Positions 32,893 through 41,691 of a DNA stretch of 57,202 nt are shown here, piece after piece; positions within the stretch are counted from its first letter, which is position 1, and each line of letters starts with the position of its first letter. The stretch lies in assembly GCA_002391235.1 (NCBI GenBank), contig DGRX01000030.1:1-57202 (forward strand), given 5' to 3'. A program made the translations under genes and the position numbers. Origin of the DNA: Treponema sp. UBA4377 (lineage in GTDB: Bacteria > Spirochaetota > Spirochaetia > Treponematales > Treponemataceae). Under the pieces are notes generated by a model. The model did not search any database. It saw nothing but the letters and a program-made list of their open reading frames with translations, and was not told the DNA's origin.

Positions 32893-33789
32893 ATGGAGCG
32901 TAAGGAATGGACATTGGGCGCCGACGACGCTGGCCGCAGGCTTGACCGAATTTTGCGCCGGCTTTTGGCGGAAAATTCGCAGGGAGCGATTTTGTCCGCT
33001 TTAAGGAAGGGCCTTGTCCGCCTTAACGGAAAAAAGGCCCAAGCCTCGGACCTTACAAGCCGGGGGGACCTTCTTAGCGTCGCGTCTTTTTTGCTGGCCC
33101 CAATCCCGGCGGCTTCCTTCGCTTCCGCCCAAAAAGCGCCGCCATGTCCCTACCCGGTCGTCTTTGAAAACGAGCATTTGCTTTTCATCGACAAGCCCGC
33201 GGGCATTTCCGTCCACGACGGACCTGATTCGATCGCAAAAGTTTTTTCAGGCCGCGCGAACGACTCCCTTTCGTTCGTCTCCGCACCCCTTCACCGTCTG
33301 GACAAGGGAACGAGCGGGCTGTTGGCCGTGTCAAAGTCCGCCGAGGGCGCGCGATGGTTTTGCCAAAAAATCAAGGAACATGAGATAAAAAAATACTATT
33401 GGGGAATCGTTTTGGGCCGCTTGGCCGCCCAAGAGGAATGGACCGACGAGCTTGAAATAAACGGAGCGAAGAAGGCGGCCCGGACAATCGCGGCTCCCCT
33501 CAAAAGCGGCGCCTATAACGGCAAGGAAATAACCCTTGTCCAATTCCAAATCTTTACCGGAAGAAAGCGGCAGATACGCGAGCAAAGCGCCAAGCGCGGA
33601 CACCCCATTTTGGGAGACAAGGCTTACGGCGGCGGCGCTATTGGCGGACGCGCGGGCGATGGCGGACATGAAAAAAACGCCGGCTTTTTCCTCCGCTCGA
33701 TGAGGATGGAGTTTCCAAAGAACGCCTTGGGCCTTCCGCCCGCGATAGACGCGTCCGAGCCGCAAGATTTTCTTGCTTTTTTTAAATAG
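32893..33789 (+). CDS. RluA-family 23S/tRNA pseudouridine synthase
   Basis: Isomerises uridine in RNA. Residues 10-60 form an S4-like RNA-binding domain (RRLDRILRRLLAENSQGAI); the catalytic domain has the aspartate in HRLDKGTSGLLAVSK, YPVVFENEHLLFIDKPAG in front, and the later FTGRKRQIREQSAKRGHPIL. A length of 298 residues is normal. Which site it modifies cannot be read from sequence. No Shine-Dalgarno sequence; the promoter -10 box ends 8 bases before the ATG. It overlaps no neighbour but lies close to the next gene. Confidence 0.92.
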   Translation: MERKEWTLGADDAGRRLDRILRRLLAENSQGAILSALRKGLVRLNGKKAQASDLTSRGDLLSVASFLLAPIPAASFASAQKAPPCPYPVVFENEHLLFIDKPAGISVHDGPDSIAKVFSGRANDSLSFVSAPLHRLDKGTSGLLAVSKSAEGARWFCQKIKEHEIKKYYWGIVLGRLAAQEEWTDELEINGAKKAARTIAAPLKSGAYNGKEITLVQFQIFTGRKRQIREQSAKRGHPILGDKAYGGGAIGGRAGDGGHEKNAGFFLRSMRMEFPKNALGLPPAIDASEPQDFLAFFK

Positions 33790-33808
33790 TGGCGCTAAAA
33801 TATTTTTG

Positions 33809-34681
33809 ATGGATTTTTCCGATTTTCTGAATAAATTCAAGAACATTCAAGTCTACGCGCTGGTCGGCGAAAGCGGAACCGGAAAAAGCTTTAAGGCAAA
33901 GCTTTTGGCGCAAAAATACGGCATCAACGCCATAATTGACGACGGCCTTTTAATCGTTGACGACAAAATCATCGGCGGAAAGTCCGCCAAAAGCGAAAAG
34001 ACATACATGGGCGCCGTGCGCGTGGCCGTCTTTGACGACAAGGAGCATCGTGACGAAATCGCGCTCAAAATCAGGCAAAACAAGTTCAGGAAAATTCTTT
34101 TAATCGGAACGTCTGAAAAAATGGCGACAAAAATCGCCACTCGCCTTCAGCTTCCGCCTCCGAAAAACGTGATTAAAATCGAGGACATCGCCACGCGCGA
34201 GGAAATCGACAAGGCCATCCGTTCCCGCCAAATCGAGGGAAAGCACGTGATTCCGGTTCCCGCGATAGAGATAAAAAGAAACTATCCGCAAATTTTTTAC
34301 GACTCGCTCAAGGTTTTCTTTAGCAAGAGCGGCCCCATCTCCCGCGTCTTTAGAAAGAACTCCGGAAAGGAAGTCTTTGAAAAGTCGGTCGTAAGGCCTG
34401 AGTTTTCTAAGAAAGGCCGCGTGTCTATCAGCGAAGCCGCGCTGACCCAAATGACGATGCACTGCGTAGGCGAGTTTGACCAAAACATCCGCGTCCGAAA
34501 AATCACGATTAAGACCAATTCGCGCGGCTACAGGATCATCATCACGGTCGACGTTCCCTTCGGCAAGCAGCTTACCGGCGAGGTTTACAAGCTGCAGCAA
34601 TACATAATCGACAACATCGAAAAGTTCACCGGCATCTTGATTGAGGAAGTGAGCATAATAATCGACAAGATTACAAAATAA
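33809..34681 (+). CDS. P-loop ATPase fused to Asp23/Gls24-like domain
   Basis: Start at ATG 33809 (MDFSDFLNKF); the frame open from 33773 has no support. About 290 residues. Residues 12-40 carry a clear Walker A, LVGESGTGKSFKAKLLAQ, with a probable Walker B at VAVFDDKEH. Residues 195-290 look like an Asp23/Gls24 envelope-stress domain (GRVSISEAALTQMTMHC, LQQYIIDNIEKFTGILIEEV). A leaderless-type promoter precedes it: TTGCTT (33773-33778), 17 bases, TAAAAT (33796-33801), 7 bases, ATG. The promoter lies across the end of the upstream gene. No function is assigned; the combination is unusual. Confidence 0.75.
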   Translation: MDFSDFLNKFKNIQVYALVGESGTGKSFKAKLLAQKYGINAIIDDGLLIVDDKIIGGKSAKSEKTYMGAVRVAVFDDKEHRDEIALKIRQNKFRKILLIGTSEKMATKIATRLQLPPPKNVIKIEDIATREEIDKAIRSRQIEGKHVIPVPAIEIKRNYPQIFYDSLKVFFSKSGPISRVFRKNSGKEVFEKSVVRPEFSKKGRVSISEAALTQMTMHCVGEFDQNIRVRKITIKTNSRGYRIIITVDVPFGKQLTGEVYKLQQYIIDNIEKFTGILIEEVSIIIDKITK

Positions 34682-35851
34682 TCAGAGCGCGTCGGACTCT
34701 TCGCGGATTTGCGGGTTGCGGGCCCTTCTCCTTCTGCGGCGGGGCTTTCTAGAGCCTTCCTTGCTTTCGCCGGCGGAGTCCGCTTTTGGAAGCCGGATGT
34801 TCACGCCGATTTCGCGCAAGGCGCTTCTAATGGCGAACTCCAATTCCGTCCGCTGGGGATTCATCGGAAGCACAAAGTGGCGGCACTGGTCCCAAGTCTT
34901 TATGTAAAGCTCGCCGGCCGAGGATTTTTTTTCTATCTCTTTTTTCCAGTCTGTCAAAGTCAAGATAAAGTCCTTGATTAGGAACACGAGCTTCTTTCCA
35001 AGCCGGGCATCCTTTTCCACAACGTTGAGCGCGTCAAGGCGCTTTAAGTTCTGCATGTAGGACTTTTCAAAGTTTTTGTCGCTGAACATGAACTCGGTGG
35101 CCGACGGCTGCAAGGACATGTAAAGGTCGGTGTCCAAGGCTTCGCTGACGATGTCGTAGGCGTGGCCGGAGTTTATGATTTTAAGCATTTCCTCGGTAAG
35201 GCGCGAGGGCGACACGGGAGACAAAAGGCTTGCCGACTTTCTGATTTTGTGGCGGAGAGACCAGCTCATCTTGCAGCCGGTGGTGGCCGAATACTTTACC
35301 GCGCGAAGCATTCTGACAGGGTCTTCGACGAAAATTCTGTCCAAGGGAATGACAGGCCGCAAAACGCCCTTCCTTATGTCGCGGACGCCGCCCACATAGT
35401 CAATCACCTGCTCCTGCAAGGGGTCGTAGTAAAGCGCGTTGAGCGTGAAGTCGCGGCGCATGACGTCTTCGTCCATCGAGCCAAAGTCGTTTCCGATAGA
35501 GCCCTCCGCGGTGGAACGGAAGGTGCTTACTTCAAAAATTTTGGGGCCAAAGAAGACGTGCACAAGCCTAAAGCGCCTTCCGATTATGCGGGAATTCCTG
35601 AAAATGCGCTTGATTTTTGACGGCGTCGCGTCGGTCGTTATGTCAAAATCCTTGGGATTGTTTCCCAAAATAAGGTCGCGGACCGCTCCGCCAACGATGT
35701 AGGCCGAAAAACCGGATTCCTTCAAGCGGCGGATTATGCCGATCGCGTCTGGATCTATCTTGTTTAGGGGTATTTTATGCTCTTCTTTTGTATAGACAAC
35801 GGCCTTTTTTACCGGCCGTCCGTTTTTATCTTTTCCATAGCGGTACAACAC
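34682..35851 (-). CDS. CCA-adding / poly(A) polymerase family protein
   Basis: Class II nucleotidyltransferase head domain with the flexible loop and catalytic signature FSAYIVGGAVRDLILGNNPKD, split as AYIVGGAVRDLILG and NPKDFDITTDATP with the DxD pair in DFDI. RRDFTLNALYYDP and the EDPVRMLRAVKYSA RNA-binding helix follow. The C-terminal tail is strongly basic (RKPRRRRRRARN), as in PcnB-type poly(A) polymerases, so tRNA CCA addition and RNA polyadenylation are both possible. The start is GTG at 35851. TTGACT (35890-35885), 18 bases, TAGAAT (35866-35861) and 9 bases lead to it, again a leaderless layout. The stop abuts the convergent P-loop gene. Confidence 0.9.
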   Translation of the reverse strand: MLYRYGKDKNGRPVKKAVVYTKEEHKIPLNKIDPDAIGIIRRLKESGFSAYIVGGAVRDLILGNNPKDFDITTDATPSKIKRIFRNSRIIGRRFRLVHVFFGPKIFEVSTFRSTAEGSIGNDFGSMDEDVMRRDFTLNALYYDPLQEQVIDYVGGVRDIRKGVLRPVIPLDRIFVEDPVRMLRAVKYSATTGCKMSWSLRHKIRKSASLLSPVSPSRLTEEMLKIINSGHAYDIVSEALDTDLYMSLQPSATEFMFSDKNFEKSYMQNLKRLDALNVVEKDARLGKKLVFLIKDFILTLTDWKKEIEKKSSAGELYIKTWDQCRHFVLPMNPQRTELEFAIRSALREIGVNIRLPKADSAGESKEGSRKPRRRRRRARNPQIREESDAL

Positions 35852-35886
35852 AATGGCGCCATTCTAGCAAAAAAGAGCGCCGCAAG

Positions 35887-36831
35887 TCAAGACGCGCGGT
35901 CGGCTATCCATTTTAGCATGTCGTCAATGACCTGCTCGCCGTCAAACTCGTTGAAAATTTCGTGGCGGTCGCCTTGCCATACCCTTTCGGTTACGTCTGT
36001 CATGCCGTTGTTCTTGTAGGCTTGGATAAGCTTTTTTATGGTCTTTCCGTAACCGCCGACGGGGTCTTCCGAGCCGTAGATGCAGTAAACCGGAAGGTTT
36101 TTGGGAATCGCCTTCATCGCCTGAGCCTTGTGGACTTGGTGAAGGCCGCGGACGATTTCCAAAAAGAATTCGGCGGTCGGAGTCACTCCGCACCACTGGT
36201 CCGCCTCGTACATTTGCACGTTAAAGTCGTTTTTGCTAAGCCAGGCGAATTTGCTTTTGCGGGGCCTGGGAACCTTGGAGTTGTAGCCGAAAAAGGCGAT
36301 GTTGGCGTCAAACGGCGACCTATGCTTTTTTCCGAGCAAAAGCGCGTTAAGGCCAAAGAGAGCCTTGCCGACATTGGTTATTCCTTGGCGGGGGCCGGTC
36401 GTTCCGCAAAGAACAACGCCGTCAACCTCGTCGCCGCGCTTTTCCATAAAGTTTTGGGCTACGATAGAGCCAAAGGAATGGCCGACCAAAAAGCATTTTT
36501 TTTGGGGGTAGTCGGCCTTTAGGTTTAGTATGACTTCCATCAAGTCGCTTTCGACCTTGTTAAAGCCGTCCTTGTCGGCCAAATAGCCGAACATGCCCGT
36601 TCCCGCGGCCTCGGCTTTTTGCGCGGTCTTTCCGTGGCCCCGGTGGTCGTGGGCCGAAAGGACCCAGCCGTTTTCGGCCAGGATGCAGCCCATCTTGTCG
36701 TATCTAAGGCTGTGCTCGCTCATTCCGTGGCTAAGCTGAATCACGCCTTTTATTTCTCCGTCGGGAATCCAGCGCATAACGTTGATTTCCGTTCCGTCCT
36801 GCATTGTTTGGTAAAATGTGTTTGTCGTCAT
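35887..36831 (-). CDS. Alpha/beta hydrolase, monoacylglycerol-lipase type
   Basis: Serine hydrolase of the lysophospholipase/monoglyceride lipase family (S33-like), 314 residues. The opening GVIQLSHGMSEHSLRYD with the oxyanion HG, the cap motif SAHDHRGHGKT, nucleophile elbow VGHSFGSIV, catalytic Asp in YGSEDPVGGYG and His in QGDRHEIFNE are all present, so it should be active. No signal peptide, so probably cytoplasmic or peripheral. GGAG lies about 11 bases before the ATG. The upstream promoter region is shared with the divergent methyltransferase gene. Confidence 0.92.
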   Translation of the reverse strand: MTTNTFYQTMQDGTEINVMRWIPDGEIKGVIQLSHGMSEHSLRYDKMGCILAENGWVLSAHDHRGHGKTAQKAEAAGTGMFGYLADKDGFNKVESDLMEVILNLKADYPQKKCFLVGHSFGSIVAQNFMEKRGDEVDGVVLCGTTGPRQGITNVGKALFGLNALLLGKKHRSPFDANIAFFGYNSKVPRPRKSKFAWLSKNDFNVQMYEADQWCGVTPTAEFFLEIVRGLHQVHKAQAMKAIPKNLPVYCIYGSEDPVGGYGKTIKKLIQAYKNNGMTDVTERVWQGDRHEIFNEFDGEQVIDDMLKWIADRAS

Positions 36832-36873
36832 ATAATTGCAACTCCGATAATAATATGATAATATACTGATATA

Positions 36874-38106
36874 ATGAATTTATCAAGCGTTATTGCGGAA
36901 AAAATGGTTTTTGGCGGAAAATGCCTTGCCAAAATAGACAACAAAAACGTGTTCATTCCCTTTGCCGTTCCCGGCGAAAAGCTTGAGATAGAAATAACAA
37001 AAAGCTTTAGGGACTACGACGAGGCGAAAATCGTGAGGGTCCTTGAAGCCTCGCCTGAGCGGGTCCAGCCGGCCTGCCCCCTTTACGGCCGTTGCGGCGG
37101 CTGCAACATGATGCACATAGACTTTGGCCGCCAAATAGAGCTTAAAAAAAGCGTTTTGGCGGAACTGATGGAGCGCGCGGGCGTCAAGATTCCCCAAATC
37201 GAAGTCGTTTCCGGCTCGCCCTTGGCTTACCGCAGCCGCTTTCAGCTGCATGACGGCGGAATGGAAGGCCGCGGAACAAACGAAGTTGTCCCCATCGACT
37301 CTTGCCTTGTAGCCGTTCCCGAGATAAACGGCTGGCTAAAAGCTTGCCCGATGCGGGAACGGCCCAAAGGCCGCGGTCTTTTGTTCGGCCACAAAAGCGC
37401 CCAGCCAGAGCTTTCATTGGCTTTGGAACGGGAGGCCCGCCCGGAACAAAAGGCTTACAAAAAGATGAGCGCCAAGGAAAAGAAAAAGCATGGAAAAAAA
37501 CGCCCGATGGGCCGCTTTGAGGGCGTAAGCCAAAACGAGCAGTGCCCCGTTCAAATAGAGCTTTGCGGAAAGAAAATCCTTTTTGACGCGCAAGGCTTTT
37601 TCCAGTCGAACATTAAAGTCTTGGAAAAGGCGATTCCCTTTGTCACCCAGGGCTTGTCCGGCAAAAACGCCTTGGATTTGTATTCCGGGGCCGGAACTTT
37701 CAGCGTCTTTTTGGCGGACTGTTTTGAAAACGTCGTCATGGTCGAGCATAACCGCGGCGCTTTGGTTTTTGCCGAGCAAAACATGGCCGGAAAGCCCCAC
37801 GAAAGCTACGGCATAAGCGGCGCCGACTTTGTCAAAAAGAACGTTCAAAGCCTTGTCGAACGAATAGGAAATTTTGACGCCGCGGTCGTCGATCCGCCCA
37901 GAAGCGGCATGGAAAGGGAGGCCTTGGACTGGCTCTGCTCAAGCCGTATTCCTGTGATAAAATACCTTTCCTGCAACCCCAGCACGCAGGCCAGGGACAT
38001 AAAGAGGCTTTCGGACGCGGGCTATTCGGTCAGCGACATAAGGCTTTTGGACTTTTATCCGCAGACAAGCCACATTGAAAGCTTGCTGACATGCGTTTTG
38101 GCATGA
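36874..38106 (+). CDS. 23S rRNA m5U methyltransferase, RlmD/RlmC family
   Basis: SAM-dependent RNA uracil-5-methyltransferase of 410 residues. A shortened TRAM domain at the N-terminus (FIPFAVPGEKLEIEI), the Fe-S cysteines CPLYGRCGGC and later CPVQIEL, a basic insertion at about residues 190-210 (KKMSAKEKKKHGKKRP), SAM motif NALDLYSGAGTFSVFL, DPPRSGM and the catalytic cysteine in YLSCNPSTQARDI. RlmD, RlmC and TrmA cannot be told apart safely. The ATG lacks a Shine-Dalgarno sequence; TTGCAA (36836-36841), 17 bases and TAATAT (36859-36864) end 9 bases before it. Confidence 0.9.
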   Translation: MNLSSVIAEKMVFGGKCLAKIDNKNVFIPFAVPGEKLEIEITKSFRDYDEAKIVRVLEASPERVQPACPLYGRCGGCNMMHIDFGRQIELKKSVLAELMERAGVKIPQIEVVSGSPLAYRSRFQLHDGGMEGRGTNEVVPIDSCLVAVPEINGWLKACPMRERPKGRGLLFGHKSAQPELSLALEREARPEQKAYKKMSAKEKKKHGKKRPMGRFEGVSQNEQCPVQIELCGKKILFDAQGFFQSNIKVLEKAIPFVTQGLSGKNALDLYSGAGTFSVFLADCFENVVMVEHNRGALVFAEQNMAGKPHESYGISGADFVKKNVQSLVERIGNFDAAVVDPPRSGMEREALDWLCSSRIPVIKYLSCNPSTQARDIKRLSDAGYSVSDIRLLDFYPQTSHIESLLTCVLA

Positions 38107-38117
38107 TTTTGAAGAAA

Positions 38118-38153
38118 AATGTATAGAAAAAGATACAAGTTGAGACGGTTTTT
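38118..38153 (+). repeat. Third copy of the mfd short repeat
   Basis: aatgtatagaaaaagataca, followed by agttgagacggttttt, matches the first mfd copy at about 6680 in roughly 30 of 36 positions. Here the copy supplies the start codon and the first 12 codons of an exported protein, in a reading frame different from that in mfd. Confidence 0.6.
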
Positions 38154-39903
38154 AATGATTTTCGCTTTTCTTTCGCTTTCGGGGCGGCTTTTTTGCCAAG
38201 AGCCGGAGCAAAGCCTTTTGTCCGACATCGACTTGGGAAAAGCCTCGTATTCTTGGCTTAGCGTCAAAAGCGGAAAATCCCTTTGCCGTCCGGCCAGGAC
38301 TTCCTACGGCTGGCTTGACTTGACCGACGGAAAGATGGTCAGCGCGATTAGCGAAAGCGGAAAGGTCGTTTGGCAAAAGGGCCTCCCTTACTCGCCCCTG
38401 CCCTTGATAAGCGTCGCTCCCGGCGACTTTTCTTACGTCGCGCTTAGGAACAAAAAAGTCTGCCTTTTAAATCATTCCGGCCTTGTCCTTTGGCAAAGAG
38501 CCGTTGACTTTGAGCCAGTATGGCCGGTATTGCCGGGACGGGACGGCCGCGCCTTTGTCTTTGGAAAAACAGAGGCCGCCTGCCTTGGAATAAACGGAAT
38601 CCTTAAGTGGAGGCAAAAGATTGAGCCGCTTTCGCAAAGCTTGGCTCCTGTCCAAGCCAACGACGGAAGCGTATTGGCCTTTTTGGAAGCCTTGGCTGAT
38701 GGAAAGACGGCGGCCTTGCGCTTTAGCCCTTTTGGAGACCTGTTGGAAAGAATAGTTTTTGCCGGAAAAGTGGTCGGCGCGGCCTCAACCGATGGCGGCG
38801 CGCTCTTGGCCTTTGACGACGGAAGCCTTGGCCTTTGCGAGGTTCAAAGCGGCGAGGCTAAATCCAAGTGGGTCATAAAAGGAGCGGCTTTTGGCTCCAA
38901 GGTTCTCTTTGGAGAATGCGGCTCGCCTGGCAAAATCGCGGTCGCCTCCTGCTCGGGCGGAGGAACGAAAGTTGCGGCCATTGACTTGAAAAAGGCCGAG
39001 GCAACCTTGGTTTTTGACGTTCCCGAAATTAAAAGCCTTGAATATTTTTCTTGCCCAAGGGACGGATTTTTCGCCGCCTCGGCCGACTTTGCGGCCATCC
39101 ATTCCTCCGGCGGAAAAAGGGTTCGCGGCGTAAAGTTTCCTCCAAAAGCGAAAGGCTGCGAGTGGGACTACGTTCTTTACGGAAATTCCGGCGCGGTGAT
39201 TTTCACTTGCAAAAATTGGGACGCAGTCGGCTACAAGGTCTTGAAGGCCGCCCCTCCAAGCGCAAAGGCTCCAGCCCCCTCCCAAAAGAATTACAAGGCC
39301 TTTTACCAAGGCCAAAGCGAAGACTTTGCCAGAATCAGGTTGGCGGCCGGCATTGCCCGCAAGGAGGCCTTGCAAGCCGGAAACTACGGTCCAAATGAAA
39401 AAGTCTACCTTTTTGACAACGACAGGATTGTGGGCGACTGGATTCAAAAAACGTTAAGCAAAAACAGCGTCGGAGCCAGCGCGACTGTTGAGCAAGAAGA
39501 GCTTTTTGCGTTTTCGTTGAGCGAGTCTACGGCTGCGATCGGCATGCTGGGCCTTTTTGGAGGGGTTGAGCAAAGCAAAACTTTGGCGAAAATCCTTTCG
39601 CTAAGCTCGGACGAAAGCGTTTTGCTTCCAGCCTTGAAGGCCGTCCAGGACTGCGGCTACGACCCAAGCGGCGCCTTGATTGGCTCGATCGAGCTTTTGA
39701 TAAAGAACGCGCAAGCCTCGCAGGAGGCTCTTTTGCGGGAGCTTTGCGCCGCGCTTTATTCGGTGTGCCGCTTTATGGGCCGGCCGGCGATCAACAGCCG
39801 GGGAATGAAGCTTTTGTCCACCCTTCAGCTTCCGCAATACCCAAAAAGCGCCCGGGACAACGCCCGAAAAATTTACGAAAAACTTGCGGAATTAAAGATA
39901 TAG
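38119..39903 (+). CDS. Exported PQQ-like beta-propeller/HEAT-like protein
   Basis: A 594-residue protein with a signal peptide (RRFLMIFAFLSLSGRLFC, cleavage near QEPEQ). Residues 40-390 contain blade-like repeats of the PQQ/WD type (ISESGKVVWQKGLPYSPLP, LLNHSGLVLWQRAVDF, LGINGILKWRQKI). The last 200 residues are helical, like HEAT repeats (IGMLGLFGGVEQSKTLAKIL). I expect a periplasmic scaffold; no enzyme motif is seen. The ATG at 38119 lies within the short repeat; the second ATG at 38155 also leaves a usable signal peptide, so the start is uncertain. Followed by the p83/100 gene after 26 bases. Confidence 0.75.
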   Translation: MYRKRYKLRRFLMIFAFLSLSGRLFCQEPEQSLLSDIDLGKASYSWLSVKSGKSLCRPARTSYGWLDLTDGKMVSAISESGKVVWQKGLPYSPLPLISVAPGDFSYVALRNKKVCLLNHSGLVLWQRAVDFEPVWPVLPGRDGRAFVFGKTEAACLGINGILKWRQKIEPLSQSLAPVQANDGSVLAFLEALADGKTAALRFSPFGDLLERIVFAGKVVGAASTDGGALLAFDDGSLGLCEVQSGEAKSKWVIKGAAFGSKVLFGECGSPGKIAVASCSGGGTKVAAIDLKKAEATLVFDVPEIKSLEYFSCPRDGFFAASADFAAIHSSGGKRVRGVKFPPKAKGCEWDYVLYGNSGAVIFTCKNWDAVGYKVLKAAPPSAKAPAPSQKNYKAFYQGQSEDFARIRLAAGIARKEALQAGNYGPNEKVYLFDNDRIVGDWIQKTLSKNSVGASATVEQEELFAFSLSESTAAIGMLGLFGGVEQSKTLAKILSLSSDESVLLPALKAVQDCGYDPSGALIGSIELLIKNAQASQEALLRELCAALYSVCRFMGRPAINSRGMKLLSTLQLPQYPKSARDNARKIYEKLAELKI

Positions 39904-39929
39904 TGATACAATACAATAAGGAGCGAATA

Positions 39930-41597
39930 ATGAAAAAATTTGGACTTGTCGCAATGGCCCTTCTTTTTGCCGCCGCCAATTTTTACGCCGCGCAGGTAAA
40001 CGAAGAGGAATTGAAGTCTGTCTCGCAGACAATCGAATTTGAAAACTACACTGGCCCGCACGCCCGTGTCGACACTCTTGAGGCTATCAAGGGAATCGGT
40101 TCCTCTCTTGGAAAAGAGGTTGGAAAGGACTCAGCCAAGGCCGCCAATGTCGGAAACCAGGCTAAGTACTATGTGATTCACGCGATTGACCCAAGCGCGA
40201 AGGAAAAGCTTGACGCCGACATTTTGATTTTGGGTTCGGGAGCGGAAGTTGACCACATCAGAAACTTGAGGCACATCATCGCCTCTTACTTGTCGGCCGC
40301 CTACTCCTACAGCGAGTCTGACGCAGAGGCGATCGCCACGTTCGTTACGGTTTACAACGCCGTCTACCGCAAGAACCTTGACGTGTTTAAGTCAAAGTAC
40401 AAAGACGTTGTCGTCAATAACCTTTCGGCCGAAAAGTGCGGCCTTTCAACAAAGTATTCAGAATGGCCCGGCCAAAGCCAAATCGTTATTCCTGTTTCGG
40501 ACGCGTCCGGCGGCCTAAGCGCGGTTGACACAAGCGTCATCAGCGACAAGGAAGTCGTAAGCTCGATGAAGGAAGAGGACGGAAAGAACATCGACGACCG
40601 CAAAAAGATGGTTGACATAAAGGAGCGCGAGGCCGAAAAAGCTTCCGAAAAAGCCCAAGAGTCTCAAAAGAAAGCGACCGAGCAGCAAAAGGCCGCTGAC
40701 GCCGAAAAGAAAAAGGCTGACGAAAAAAAGCAGGAGACTCAGGCCGCTCAAAAGAAAGCTGACGACGCCCAAAAGAAGGCTGACGAATCCAAGAAAAAGG
40801 CTGAGGAAAATCCCAAGGACAAAGAGGCCCAAAAGCAGGCCCAAGAAGACCAAAAGGAAGCCGACAAAGCCAAAGAAGAGGTAGAGGAAGCCAAGAAGGA
40901 AGAAAAGGCCCAAGAAGAAAAGGCCGAAGAAGCCCAAAAGCAGGCTGACGAATCAAAGAAGGAGGCCGAAAGCCAGCAGGCCGCCGCTGACAAAAAGCAG
41001 AGCGAAGCCCAGGAAGAGCGCAAGGAAATAGCCAAGGACCAGGAAAAGGTAGCCGCCGAAGAAAAGGCCGCCGCCTCGGCCGCAAGCGTGTTTGGACTTA
41101 AGTTGGTTGACGCAAAGCTCAACTCGCAAATCGTCAAGGTTAACACAGACGACGGCGTCATCCTTAAGCAGAGCCCTGTAAAGGTTATCAAAAACCGCGC
41201 GATGAGCCAAACAGGAAAAGGCTTTGTCGCCGTGGCTGGAGAGAATTCCGGCAAGGGCGCCGTAAAGCTTGTTTTGATTGATCCTGAGTCGCTTGAGATT
41301 GTCCAGGAATCGGAAGAAATCCTTTCCGACAATTCGGTATTGCTTGAAGACGGAGGCAGCTACCTTGTCGTGATCAAGGACAAGCTTGGATTCTTTGTCG
41401 GCAAGTACGGCCCTGACTTAAAGCTTCAGGTCAAGAGCCCGGTTCCGATCAACGGATCTTCTCCGATAATAAAGACGTCCGCCGGCTACATGGTCACTGA
41501 CTTGACCGGAAATCCCTTGGTGTTGAATTCCAACGATTTGTCGTTGACTTTCAAGAAGGCTGTTGGAGCCGCCAAGAACTTGACCGGCAAAAACTAA
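39930..41597 (+). CDS. p83/100-type antigen homologue
   Basis: The start is ATG 39930 (MKKFGLVAMALLF) with AAGGAG 7 bases upstream, not the open frame inside the previous gene. About 555 residues: a signal peptide cleaved near YAAQV, a helical N-terminal domain (VDTLEAIKGIGSSLGKEVGK), a long charged coiled coil of Lys/Glu/Ala-rich near-repeats at about residues 225-385 (for example AQKKADDAQKKADE), and a C-terminal beta-rich domain (GFVAVAGENSGKGAVKLVLI). This is the architecture of the spirochaetal p83/100 antigens (Borrelia p83/100, T. pallidum homologue). It is probably periplasmic. The gene is monocistronic or the second of two, with a strong terminator behind it. Confidence 0.85.
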   Translation: MKKFGLVAMALLFAAANFYAAQVNEEELKSVSQTIEFENYTGPHARVDTLEAIKGIGSSLGKEVGKDSAKAANVGNQAKYYVIHAIDPSAKEKLDADILILGSGAEVDHIRNLRHIIASYLSAAYSYSESDAEAIATFVTVYNAVYRKNLDVFKSKYKDVVVNNLSAEKCGLSTKYSEWPGQSQIVIPVSDASGGLSAVDTSVISDKEVVSSMKEEDGKNIDDRKKMVDIKEREAEKASEKAQESQKKATEQQKAADAEKKKADEKKQETQAAQKKADDAQKKADESKKKAEENPKDKEAQKQAQEDQKEADKAKEEVEEAKKEEKAQEEKAEEAQKQADESKKEAESQQAAADKKQSEAQEERKEIAKDQEKVAAEEKAAASAASVFGLKLVDAKLNSQIVKVNTDDGVILKQSPVKVIKNRAMSQTGKGFVAVAGENSGKGAVKLVLIDPESLEIVQESEEILSDNSVLLEDGGSYLVVIKDKLGFFVGKYGPDLKLQVKSPVPINGSSPIIKTSAGYMVTDLTGNPLVLNSNDLSLTFKKAVGAAKNLTGKN

Positions 41598-41627
41598 CGC
41601 CAAAAGATTGTAAAACAAAATAATAAG

Positions 41628-41659
41628 GGGCTGCCCTAAAAGTTGGGCAGCCCTTTTTT
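41628..41659 (+). terminator. Terminator of the p83/100 homologue
   Basis: A perfect 9-bp GC-rich stem, gggctgccc at 41628-41636 and gggcagccc at 41645-41653, is followed by six T. It stands between the convergent p83/100-like and dnaB genes; a run of A on the other side is short, so it serves mainly the plus strand. Confidence 0.88.
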
Positions 41660-41691
41660 ACGCGCTAAAAAATAAAACGCAAAGCCTTGTT

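Noticed and set aside
40515..41332. Long minus-strand frames across the p83/100 coiled coil
   Set aside because: They are antisense shadows of the repetitive Lys/Glu/Ala codons; the Leu/Phe/Ser-rich products have no start signals and lie inside a convincing gene.
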